Below are positions 54,871 through 64,000 of a stretch of 64,000 nt of DNA, piece by piece. The DNA comes from Rhododendron vialii. Lineage: Eukaryota > Streptophyta > Magnoliopsida > Ericales > Ericaceae. Below the pieces are notes generated by a model. It was not told where the DNA came from. It did no database searches and was given only the letters and a program-made list of their open reading frames with translations. Every line of letters starts with the position of its first letter. Position 1 is the stretch's first letter. Where the stretch lies: NCBI RefSeq assembly GCF_030253575.1, contig NC_080563.1, positions 36,931,501 through 36,995,500 on the forward strand, given 5' to 3'. The position numbers and the translations under genes are program-made.

Positions 54871-56872
54871 AAAGGGTAAATTTCACTGACCTCCCCTGAG
54901 GTTTCTGACACAAACAGAAACCTCCCCTGAGGTTTCTGAAATCTCAATAACCTCCTTTACTTTTGCTGACATTACCAAAAGTCCCCCTTCAGTTAATTTG
55001 ACCTTTATTGGCGTTAACTATTGTGATAAAATGACATATATGCCCTCTATTTGTATTTCCATTTGCCCTCTACTGAATAATTCTTCCCCTTTGCAAAGAA
55101 ATCCAACGGAAATTGCCGACTTGGATGCTGGCATAAGCAAAGAACATAATGGGATAGAAATAATTAAACCTCACTTGGGTGGGTTTGGATTAAAAAATTA
55201 AGAGTGACTTTTTTTTTGTCTTTATTTAAAAAAATCGCATTTATTAGTTTTACTTCAAAATTTTGACTTATTGATTTGTCTCGACGAAAGGAATCAAAAA
55301 AGTAAAAATAAAATTGATCGGAAGTCTTAATTTTTCTAAGAAAGAAAAAAAGTAAGTCAAAAAGACAGTTTTTTTGATTTTTTTTTTGTCTTTTTAAAAA
55401 AATTTATGAGTTGCGATTAAAAGTTTATACTTTTTTTATTCCTTTCGCTAAGAGAAATCAATGAGTTACAAAAAAATTGAAGCAAAACTAATAAATGCAA
55501 AAAATTATTTGAATAGAGAAAAAAAAAAGTTACTCCCGACTTTTTAATCCAATTGTGCTCTTATTCTGCATACGCAATTACTACTCGAATGAAATAAACA
55601 TACGCACATTTTTATATAAATCGGGTGAATTATTCTTTTCCGGTGAATGGAGTGAGCAGCATGCGAAATTGGTAAAATAAGGATAAAAATTGGTTGCGTT
55701 GTGGCAAAATTGGGTGCGGCGGTTTTGGGCACTTTTTACGATGGGGCATTGGGTGGTGATAAGGTGATGGAAGAGGTTTCTGGAGGTTTACAATTTATGC
55801 TGGGTTAGAGGTTTTGAGGGGCTCATTGTCTATATTGAACAAGAAAAATGGATAGAATTGCTCAATACAACAAGTTCATATTCTAGAATTTCTTATTGAA
55901 GACATTTTAGATTTTTTTAAATAACTAAGGTGTTTGGGTTAACTTAAGTGCACCTCGAATAATTCTGGGAGCCGAATCCTACCGCCCATTTGCAGGGAGC
56001 CCAACTAAAGGTAGAAATGGGTGGTCCGAAAATAGTTGATTGCACTTGAGAGATTTCAAACTTGAGACTCTAGAAATGAGCAAACTCCTAAGTCTCAAAT
56101 CTTGACCACCAGGCTAACTCTTTAGGGTTTAAAACATTTTAGTTTTGTGTTCAATTTTTTTAGATTATTAGTTTATATCAAGCAAAAAAATAAAAAAATT
56201 TAAAAATAGGAACTAAAATTGAAAGAATTAGAATAACAAAACATAATTCTACTAAAAAATATTTTTATTTGTTTATGTCCTTAGTCAACTTTTAAAAGTC
56301 TGTTAAAAAAAACTTTTAAAAGGTTTTGATCATAATTTTTTACATTTTATGTTTCTCTTGTTGAAATGAATAAAAAATCCATCAAAAATTGATGCAAAAC
56401 TACTAAGACAAAAAAATATTTGAACAAAGACCAAAAAAATCCAAAAGAATTATTATGGCAAACTACACCTTAGTTTATTTTACAAAGTAACTAAAGAATT
56501 TATTAATTTTCTTTTTTGAGCTTATTAATATAGTCATTATTATAAATATTTTCAATTAAATATTTGCATTTGAAATAGAATAATTGATAGATTCATATGC
56601 TTTCTATCTAATATCCAAAATAAGTTGGCTTCATTGCGGCAAAATTAGAATTTGAATTGTAATATGGGTGGAAGAACACATGAGTTTAGAAGATTTAGAG
56701 GTCAAAGGGCATTTTTGGCAGTTCAAGGCACATATTATGACATCATCAGCAAATTTTGTTAGCATATGTAACGGCTGGTAACAGAAGGGGGACTTTTGGT
56801 AATGTCAGCAAAAGTAAGGGAGGTTACTGAGATTTCAGAAACCTCAGGGGAGGTTAGTGAAATTTACCCTTT
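54871..56872. mobile_element. 2.0-kb DNA transposon with ~110-bp terminal inverted repeats
   Basis: The left end AAAGGGTAAATTTCACTGAC is the complement of the right end with one mismatch. The match extends inward through CCTCCCCTGAGGTTTCTGAA, ACCTCC, TTACTTTTGCTGACATTACC and AAAAGTCCCCCTTC. The left arm has CCTCCCCTGAGGTTTCTGA duplicated ~29 bp apart. The interior lacks a transposase and contains a nested foldback. No target duplication was recognised. The ends recall the 23,015-23,450 element. Confidence 0.7.
55185..55552. mobile_element. ~370-bp AT-rich foldback nested in the 2-kb TIR element
   Basis: TTGGATTAAAAA at the left pairs with TTTTTAATCCAA at the right. Inner blocks (GTGAC(T)n, GCATTTATTAGTTTTACTTC and its complement, GACTTATTGATTTGTC-like) also pair. 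It is MITE-like, with related AT-rich sequences near 3,790, 7,300 and 56,200. Confidence 0.55.
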
Positions 56873-56912
56873 ATGTTAATATCGATGGGTTGACAAAATA
56901 TTCTTTATATTG

Positions 56913-57324
56913 GGCTCCCTTTGTTTCAATGTAAAATGTTTTATAATATAAAATATTTTCTTTCTATGTAAAATATTTTTTTTAGAAAATAAATTTCAAA
57001 CTTTTATTTTTCAGTGTTTGGTTGACAATAAAAAATATTTTTTCTGAAATCAACAAAAAGTCTAGAGAGAGAGGGGGGGCGCTTAAACGGTAGAGAGATA
57101 TAAGAATATTGGAATTAAACGTGGGTTACGATTAACGATCGAGGAAATTGAGCAGTGAGAAGGCAGCGAGTTCATTTCGGAAAATAATTTACGGAAGATT
57201 TAAGGGTAAGTTATTTTCATCCAACTAATAAAAAACGTTTTACATGTAAAATGTTTTCCTTATTTTTTACACAATCATACACTGAAAAATAGATAACATA
57301 TTTTACACCTAAACAAACGGAGCC
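56913..57324 (+). mobile_element. MITE of the GGCTCC(G/C)TTTGTTT family, copy 2
   Basis: It starts GGCTCCCTTTGTTTCAATG and ends with the complement of GGCTCCGTTTGTTTAGGTG; inner TGTAAAATGTTTT/AAAACGTTTTACA blocks pair. The reverse-oriented relative is at 8,871-9,269. About 412 bp, non-coding. Confidence 0.6.
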
Positions 57325-57638
57325 TTACTATCGATGGATTGATAAGTAATGGAAAATATATATTTTTGGACCTCCATCTATTGATACTTAATCGAAACAC
57401 GATTGTCTTTCAAAAATGGAAAATATATTTTTTTGAAAGGGAATTGATTTTGCCACCCCCTTATGAAATTTCATTTCTTTCTAAAATGGAAGTGATTGTG
57501 CTAATTGACGACTCATATTCAATTAAATCGATTTTTTCCCATTCGCGATCTATATATTGAGGTTGAAAAAATGAATGATGTAGATCACTAAGAGCATCCG
57601 CAATTGTAATAATCAAAACCAATAACCAAAATGTGTCA

Positions 57639-60234
57639 CGTCATGTAACAGCCCGAAAATTTTAATTAATAATAATAACATTTAATTAGTGTTATTAATA
57701 AGGAAATTAATTTCTTTTAAGATAAATACAAATAAGAATTTTCCTATTATAATTATCCTATTATAATTAACCTATTTTAATTTCTTTTATTTGCATGCAT
57801 GCATTATTCCGAATTTCCTTTCATCTCTCCCTCTCCTACTCAACCTCTACTTCCTCCCTAACCCTATTTTTCGTCCATATTCGGCCAAGAGTTTGAATCC
57901 CATTAAAACACAATTTTATCACCCTTCTTTAAAAATTTTCCTTTATATATACCTCATTATTCCGACCCTAGGGCATACCACAAAACTTCCCACGCCCCAC
58001 CAGTCCAGAAAGAGAGAGGAATCGGAGAAAAACCGAACTCCAATCCATGGAGTTCTAGAGAGAGATAAAAAGAGAGAGAAAAGTGGGTTTCGTAGCCACG
58101 ACCAACCGAGATCCGAATTGACCATTCCAATCTCTTCCTTCAATCCCAAGCATCCCCAAGCATCATTCAATTCGAGCCCAAAGTCCCCCGATCGCCAAAA
58201 CCGTAGTCGTCTTCTCCAAAAATCAAGTTTCGTTCTAAAATCAATTCGGCCCGAACCAAGGGAGTATAATCCCTTCCAAACACTCCTCTAAGTATATTTA
58301 TTGTTTTCATGCTTAACCCAATAGCCCTAATCGTCCCATGCATCGAAAACAGTGGAGAAAAGCAAAAAAATCGTTTTCTGCGTTTAACCTTGCGGCCGCA
58401 AGGTTCGGGCCGCAAGAACCAGGCCTGACCTTGCGGTGGAGGCCCCCAGCCACAACCTTTGACCGGTCCAACCTCGCGGTTTTACTTGTTTTGTTTCGAA
58501 TCGACTTTTCGACCTTCCGAACATCGTTTTCGACCCCCGAACTATTTTTCCTAGACTTTTCACATTCCAAAGATCATAACTTGTTAAGATCATATTTTTT
58601 TTATTTAATTATCTATTTATTAAATTATTTGTTCGTTATCTATCAAAGTTTACAAACGAAAAATAATTGCGACCTTTCGAATAATATTTTTAACATCAAA
58701 ACTATTTTTCCTTGATTCCTCACACCTCAAATATGTTATCTTGTTAATTGCATATTTTTTTTATTTAATTTACTATTTATTATTATTTCACAGTGTTTCC
58801 AATTAAAAAATTCTTTACGACCTTATAAACGTTATTATAAATGCCCGAATAATTTTATTTCGACTCTCTATATTCTGAAGATGAAATTTTGTTAACAGTA
58901 GCATATTTTAAATTTATAAATTATTTATTATCTATTTACTTCACTTTCGGCCACTTTATTTAAACGTCCTTATTTAAATAAATCCCGTGACCTTCCGAAC
59001 CCAACTTTTAACACTCAACTGATTGCATAGGACCTGTAGGACTCTTATTAAGGTCATGATAAATATTTCAATATTTTTATCTAATTAATGTATTTAATTA
59101 GTTTTGAATTAATCTATTACCTTAGAATTAATTAATAAGAGCCCATAAACTTTTCCTTTTAATTTCTTTTAAATATCTTACTTTATTATTGACAGCGTGA
59201 CCATACAAGATTAAGGGCAACGGCCCGTTCATAATAAGTTGCGTGATTACTTTGTTTAGTAATTGTTTTAATTATTATTGATTTGTTGTATATTGCATCA
59301 CTGCTTGATTGGACCCTAGAGACATGGGATGGTATGCGAATAGAGTTCACTTAGACGATGCTAGGTAATGGATGAATTGGAAAGTTTTGTTTTCTTTAGA
59401 ATGCTTGCAGGCGGGATTTTGAGATGTGATGAGTTGGATGTGATGGTTTGAAACTGGCAAAGTAAGCCCAGTGTTGATTGATGAATGATGATTGGCAAAG
59501 TAAGCCCAATGATGAATGATGTATTGATACTGGCAAAGTAAGCCCAGTGATGTTTGTGAAGTGGTATATAAGATAAGCGAACCCTAGTTATGATTCGGGC
59601 ATGATAAGCTTTCTTTTATTGTAATGAGAGGGATACACGCTAGGTACATAACTGAAGTGCAATCCGCGACAACAAAAGAAAGTGAGCTCATGGGACAGGG
59701 CATAACTAGCGGTTGGGGAGGAAAGATCCCGCGGAGGAGATCTTAGATTACACGACAAGTTAATGGATAGTAATAAACTGATTATATGGAACAAACTCTG
59801 TGTTACTTTTTCGCACTATTATTATCCTGTTGCATGCTAACTGTAAAGTAAGAAGGGTAGTTGGGTTGGATTATACTTCGGGGTGAACTTGTTCACTCAG
59901 GTACGGATTGCCTGGTTTCCGTGCCAGATTTTGCAGATAATCAAGAAGAGACACCAAATCATGAAGGTGAACAGTTTTATGCTGAAGAGAACCCAGAGGT
60001 GGGAGCTGAGCCAGAATATGCTTGGGATCCGTATCAAACTTAGAAGATGGTTCTGTTATTTTGTTTAGTTTATTACCACAAAGACTATTTTCAGTATTTT
60101 CTACGATAATTTGTAATAGACGAAATTTTAGGGTATTATCCGGTTTGGATTTTGAATTTTAATTCAATAAATTTTTAGAAATCAGTATTTAAAACCTCCG
60201 ATTTTATTTTCAAAAATCGGGGCGTTACACGTCA
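57639..60234 (+). mobile_element. 2,586-bp solo LTR (Ty3/gypsy type) with target duplication CGTCA
   Basis: The LTR is 57,644-60,229, starts TGTAACAGCCCG and ends AAAAATCGGGGCGTTACA. It is flanked by CGTCA at 57,639-57,643 and 60,230-60,234. The 3' end matches that of the complete Ty3/gypsy element (AAAAATCGGGGCGTTACA), setting plus orientation and a related family. TATATATACC near 57,945 is a likely TATA box. No internal region or second LTR, so unequal recombination between two LTRs removed the rest. The 166-residue frame at 57,791-58,291 is LTR sequence, not a gene. Confidence 0.9.
59453..59550 (+). repeat. Three-unit tandem repeat in the R-U5 part of the solo LTR
   Basis: TGGCAAAGTAAGCCCA occurs at about 59,455, 59,492 and 59,530, joined by GTGTTGATTGATGAATGATG-type spacers. 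It sits in the position equivalent to the five-unit repeat of the complete element's LTRs, with unrelated sequence. Confidence 0.8.
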
Positions 60235-60851
60235 GCATTTGATTATTCATTTAGTTCATAATCAAACTTAACAACATCTACCTCCATATTAGTTAGTTTT
60301 GCATCCCTAACAAAAAAAATCCCCACAAATAAACAATGCACATTTGTCCAATTGCAAACGAGTTACAATTACGCACCTGACCACACCAAATTATTCGTCT
60401 CAATGAAACGATTCCAATGTGGGGTGTTTTTGAGTTATTGAGTTTTGAGTTTGGTTATTGGTAAAAATTGTTAAATTTAGTTATGAAATAAGTGAAATTT
60501 GATTATTTGCTAAAAGACGTGTAACTTTACTTATTAAAATGTGTGATGTTTTTAACATTATTATTAAATTTGCTTATTCATACCCATATCCATTTACTTA
60601 TTACAATAGGAATGCTCTAAGGTGAGTCTGAGCTGGATCATCCAATCTAAAGAAAGGAGGACCGATGAGGATCCGATTCCTGTTCTGTATAGATGGATCT
60701 GGCTCTTTTAACAATGTAATTGAATCGATCTAGTTTTGGACATTTTGTTCAGGTGAGGATCAGAATCACTTATCTCGTGTATAGCGATGGTGAATAAAAA
60801 TTAATTCTGAAAATCCAAAACTAGACCGATAATTTTTATCGGAGAGGAGCT

Positions 60852-61234
60852 ATTTCCTTTCAGAAATGCTACTGGTACATCAAGCGTTGTACAGACAGCA
60901 TGTACAATGCACTTTTGGGCCTATCTTGGATCCAACAAAGATAATCGAAACCGTTCATTTTGTTCAAAATATTTTTTTTGGGGTCTCGGTAAAAAATTAG
61001 CTCCATCAGATATCATTAGGGTGTTTACGAGTCCAATTTCGCTTCAAAATTTAGGCTAGTAATTTAGCAAATATAGACATTTCATAAACTTCATTTACGA
61101 TATCGGATTGAACTGATTTTTTGTAAGGACCTTAAAAAAATATTTTGAACAACATGAGCGGTTCCGATTATCTTTGTTGAACCCGAGATAAGCCCAAAAG
61201 CCCGCTGTACACGCTAGCACAGTTCATTTCCTTT
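60852..61234. mobile_element. Mutator-like foldback MITE, copy 4, with exact 9-bp target duplication
   Basis: ATTTCCTTT lies at 60,852-60,860 and 61,226-61,234. The 365-bp body has the same length as copy 3. It starts CAGAAATGCTACTGGTACAT; the right end is the complement of GAACTGTGCTAGCGTGTACA. The AAAGATAATCGAAACCGTTC block and its complement near 61,160 are the family core. Confidence 0.8.
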
Positions 61235-61437
61235 CTATTACTAGCATTTGCGGACCTAGGGGCATGTTGTGCGGATGGTGCACAACACGGTACTGTGCGG
61301 ACCATCCGAAACCGTCCTTTCGGTAATCTAATGATCTAGATTTTCATTTCGGCAATGAATGACCTGAATTTACGTGGTACCAAGATGAGATCTATAATTT
61401 TAAATTTCCCAACGAACGACTCGAATAATCGCAGCTT

Positions 61438-61862
61438 CATTCCCCGATTCGGAACTAATTATTCAACGGTCTTACTATTGTCAGTCCACTGGGCTGACGA
61501 TAAACATACTAAAAGATAAGAAAAATACGTATTTCTATATATTTTTTACATAATTTAATATACACTTACACACCTACTATCGTCATTCCCCGATTCGGAA
61601 CTAATTATTCAACGGTCTTACTATTGTCAGTCCACTGGGCTGACGATAAACATATTAAAAGATAAGAAAAATACGTATTTCTATATATTTTTTACATAAT
61701 TTAATATACACTTACACACCTACTATCGTCAGCAGTCTTACTATTGTCAGTCCATTGGGCCCACTGGGCTGACGATAAACATATTAAAACACAAAAAAAA
61801 TACGTATTTTTATATATTTTTTACATAATTTAATACACACTTACACACCTATTACCGTCAGT
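61438..61862. repeat. ~146-bp tandem repeat, about 2.9 copies
   Basis: CATTCCCCGATTCGGAACTA starts at 61,438 and 61,584 with nearly identical units. A third copy from about 61,731 lacks the first ~26 bp and has a small internal duplication (GGGCCCACTGGGC). Each unit carries GTCAGTCCA(C/T)TGGGC and TACGTATTT. It lies 440 bp upstream of the ULP2-like start codon. Confidence 0.85.
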
Positions 61863-62081
61863 TCATTAGACTGATTTTAGAATTTTCCAATCATCACAGA
61901 GCACACGCAATGCGGTATTTATCCTAACCGAGGAATGCCATAAAGAGGATGCAATACGGATCCTTATCCAATCGTATTTCCCTCACGCGCTGCCCTAGCG
62001 CGTGAACTTCCTCGTCTATTCTCAAATGTCCTCGGCCTTTACTGCCTGCCTAGCGTCCTACAGAGTCAAAGTCTACCATCG

Positions 62082-62099
62082 CTCTCTCTCTCTCTCTCT
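62082..62099 (+). repeat. CT microsatellite in the leader of the ULP2-like gene
   Basis: Nine CT units about 200 bp before the start codon, in C/T-rich leader sequence. 61,863-62,299 as a whole looks like a promoter and 5' UTR; no clear TATA box was found. Confidence 0.8.
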
Positions 62100-62299
62100 G
62101 AAATCTCAATCGACGACAATGTCCGAACCCCTCCCCTCGTTCGTCACGCACAATAAACCCTAATTCCTCCTTCCCCGCTCGAAATTCCGATCCAACACAG
62201 TGATCGCTCCATAAAACCCTAGCTTTATTATCGACGGACCCCGTCGATCCCTGTTCCTGTCGCCCTCTGATCTCCCTGTTCGATTCCTCTCACCTACGT

Positions 62300-64000
62300 A
62301 TGCGAATGAAGAGCGATTGCAAGAGCTTTCAAGTCTTCGATTTCAGCGCGGAAGATGAACTCGCCGAGTTGGCCTCGGCCAAGTTACTCAGCAAATACAC
62401 AAACCCTAGCGCCGCCGTCGACAAGTATAGTTTCCTCCAAAGCGGTAAGGACTCCGGACTTTTTTAAAAATTATTTTCCTGTTTAATAAATGAATATAAC
62501 ATGGTAATTGATTTTCACCCTCTTTTTTATGACCACACCCCTTCTCGTCGTCTTGTAATGTGAATTGACAAAATAAACGTTTAATTGGCTTGGAAGGACA
62601 ATATTGTAAATCCACAGAAAGAGTGCGAAAATCAATACCCATATATTATACATGTGGGTAAATGACACTAATCGCATTTCCGGTATCTCATCAGTATCAG
62701 TCCCTACCGTACCGTTAGTAAAACCTTGCTTTCTAGAGATATAACGTATGTGTACGTATGCATTTGGAAATGTACGCATGCATGTATGCATTCAATCTTG
62801 TAGAGGTAGTTGCTGTGGGATTGATTTATTTGTGGGAACGAAATTGCTTTGTTGAACTGATTCAATTCCGTGTGCCAGCTGCCAGTTATTCTATGGACCA
62901 CTGTCCACCCCTTGAGTCATGTTTTCAGGCCGTGTTCTTCTTAAGAAGTTGTTTTGGTATTTTCCCTCGTCATTTCGTTAGCTTGGGTTGGTTATACGTC
63001 TCGAGCGAGGGTAGTCTGAAAAGGAAAATTTGCGACCAAATACTTTTAAAGTTCAATAAAGACAGAATTTTTTTGAAACATTTGTCTTTTTTCCTTTTAG
63101 TGTTGTCCTATGTGAACTTTTTTTTTTGAAATTCAATTTATTTTTTAGAGATTTTTCTGATTCCTCTCGTTGAACCGAAGGATTGCTCCTAACTTTTTTA
63201 ACAAAAAGCTGAGCAAAAAACTCAGTGAAAGTAAATAATACCGAAGAAAAATACGAGAACAATTCTTTAGGAAGATCAAGGTTACTTAATTTGAGTGGAA
63301 GATCCATTTCATTTAAAAGGCAGGCTAACCCACATTTAAGCATATAGTTGACTAAAAGCGACGATAGACCATGTTGTAAGCATTATACAAAATGCGCAGT
63401 GCACATCTTTGTAAAAGCTTCATTAGCGGCAGAATGGTAAATTTGGAAGTTACAGAGAATCCTTGAATCTGGGTATTGACCACGGAGTTGAGTCTTCACT
63501 CAAGCTTGAGATTGAGTATGGGTTTGAGCCTTGAGGTTCCGTTAGGGTTTATAGCTGCTGCTTTTGGTTTTTTAACATATAAACTTACTTAATGTAGGTA
63601 TCTCTGTTGCTCGGTGCTTATACTTTTCTTTTATTCTTCTGTGTATGGCATCCAGTTGCACAGGGAACCAATTTTCAATCAAAAGATATGAGTAGTTTAC
63701 CATGTGTGGATGTCGATGGGGATGAGAATGATCAGAATTGTGACAATGCTTTCTCACGTATCCATCTTGGCTCGGATGGGGAAAACCCTGTTACCAAACA
63801 GGCGGGCGGGTTAAGTGATTTTGGTTTATTTAATTCCGTGAGCGACAAGCACCACCCACAAGTTATGCTGGATGAATTTAAGCCAGGAAGTTTCGCTGTT
63901 CAACTGGAATCTAGGTCTTCAAGCCCTGAAGCAGCTTCACCCTACAACAGCAGTCAATTAAATTGTGCCCTTCAAGATTCTCAATCTAATGTAATCGGAG
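62300..64000 (+). CDS. Probable ubiquitin-like-specific (SUMO) protease 2-type protein, N-terminal part
   Basis: Exon 1 is 62,300-62,444, starting with two close Met codons (ATGCGAATGAAG). It encodes FQVFDFSAEDELAELASAKL and KYTNPS, ending at AGCG|GTAAGG. Exon 2 starts at 63,656 (TCCAG|TTGCACAG) and is open to the window edge. It begins VAQGTNFQSKDMSSLPCVDV and is Ser/Asn/Asp-rich. The VFDF.EEDELAE-type opening, and a short exon 1 followed by VAQGTN..SLPCVDVD, fit the N-terminus of plant ULP2/SPF-type SUMO proteases. These remove SUMO chains in the nucleus and act in flowering and gametophyte development. The Cys protease domain would lie beyond the window, so the family call rests on the N-terminus alone. 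The intron (62,445-63,655) has no other gene. Confidence 0.55.

Larger units (their letters stand above)
57589..60620. mobile_element. Tourist-like (PIF/Harbinger-type) MITE, split by a solo LTR
   Basis: TAA flanks at 57,589-57,591 and 60,618-60,620. The left terminus GAGCATCCGCAATTGTAATA and the right terminus (complement) GAGCATTCCTATTGTAATAA are inverted repeats. Removing the LTR insert and one target copy leaves about 435 bp. A 3-bp TAA duplication is the PIF/Harbinger signature. Confidence 0.7.

Noticed and set aside
57791..58291. 166-residue frame
   Set aside because: Entirely within the solo LTR; no conserved domain.

Overview
This is nuclear DNA from a flowering plant. The evidence is split genes with GT/AG introns, an AHL protein, an SVP/AGL24-type MADS-box gene, a plant J-domain protein, the 5' end of a probable ULP2-type SUMO protease gene, and a dense mix of plant transposons. 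The species cannot be named from sequence alone. No bacterial, plasmid or CRISPR features are present.

Layout. 1-11.8 kb: no gene; a mosaic of small foldback (MITE-type) elements, SINE-like pieces and AT-rich sequence. 11.9-12.9 kb: intronless AHL gene (+). 13.4-14.2 kb: LINE-type insertion (-) with a 17-bp target duplication. 17.95-19.0 kb: intronless J-domain gene (+), followed by a 3' flank present as three diverged copies, one bordered by a GTGTC-rich foldback element. 23.6-33.4 kb: decayed LINE/RNase H-like fragment (-) split by a complete-length but broken Ty3/gypsy chromovirus-type retrotransposon (-) with 1.9-kb LTRs and target duplication GTAAT. 33.9-43.2 kb: SINEs, a TIR element whose arm was invaded by a tandem TRIM array that itself holds a hAT-type element, and more foldbacks. 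43.2-53.3 kb: SVP-like MADS gene (+), eight coding exons at 47,014-53,237, with a probable leader exon near 43.3 kb. Its introns and 5' flank carry LINE pieces, a hAT element, and a hAT MITE with a retroelement nested in it. 53.5-61.9 kb: TIR elements, a Tourist-like MITE split by a 2.6-kb solo LTR, another Mutator-like MITE and a ~146-bp tandem repeat. 62.3-64.0 kb: first two exons of the ULP2-like gene (+), running off the window.

The four host genes look independent of each other (chromatin/transcription regulator, co-chaperone-like nuclear protein, flowering/dormancy repressor, SUMO protease). The main biology is layered transposon insertion around and inside them. Many insertions can be delimited to the base by target-site duplications. 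The likeliest previously undescribed items are the lineage-specific foldback families, the multi-LTR TRIM array, and the transposon-loaded leader and introns of the MADS gene.
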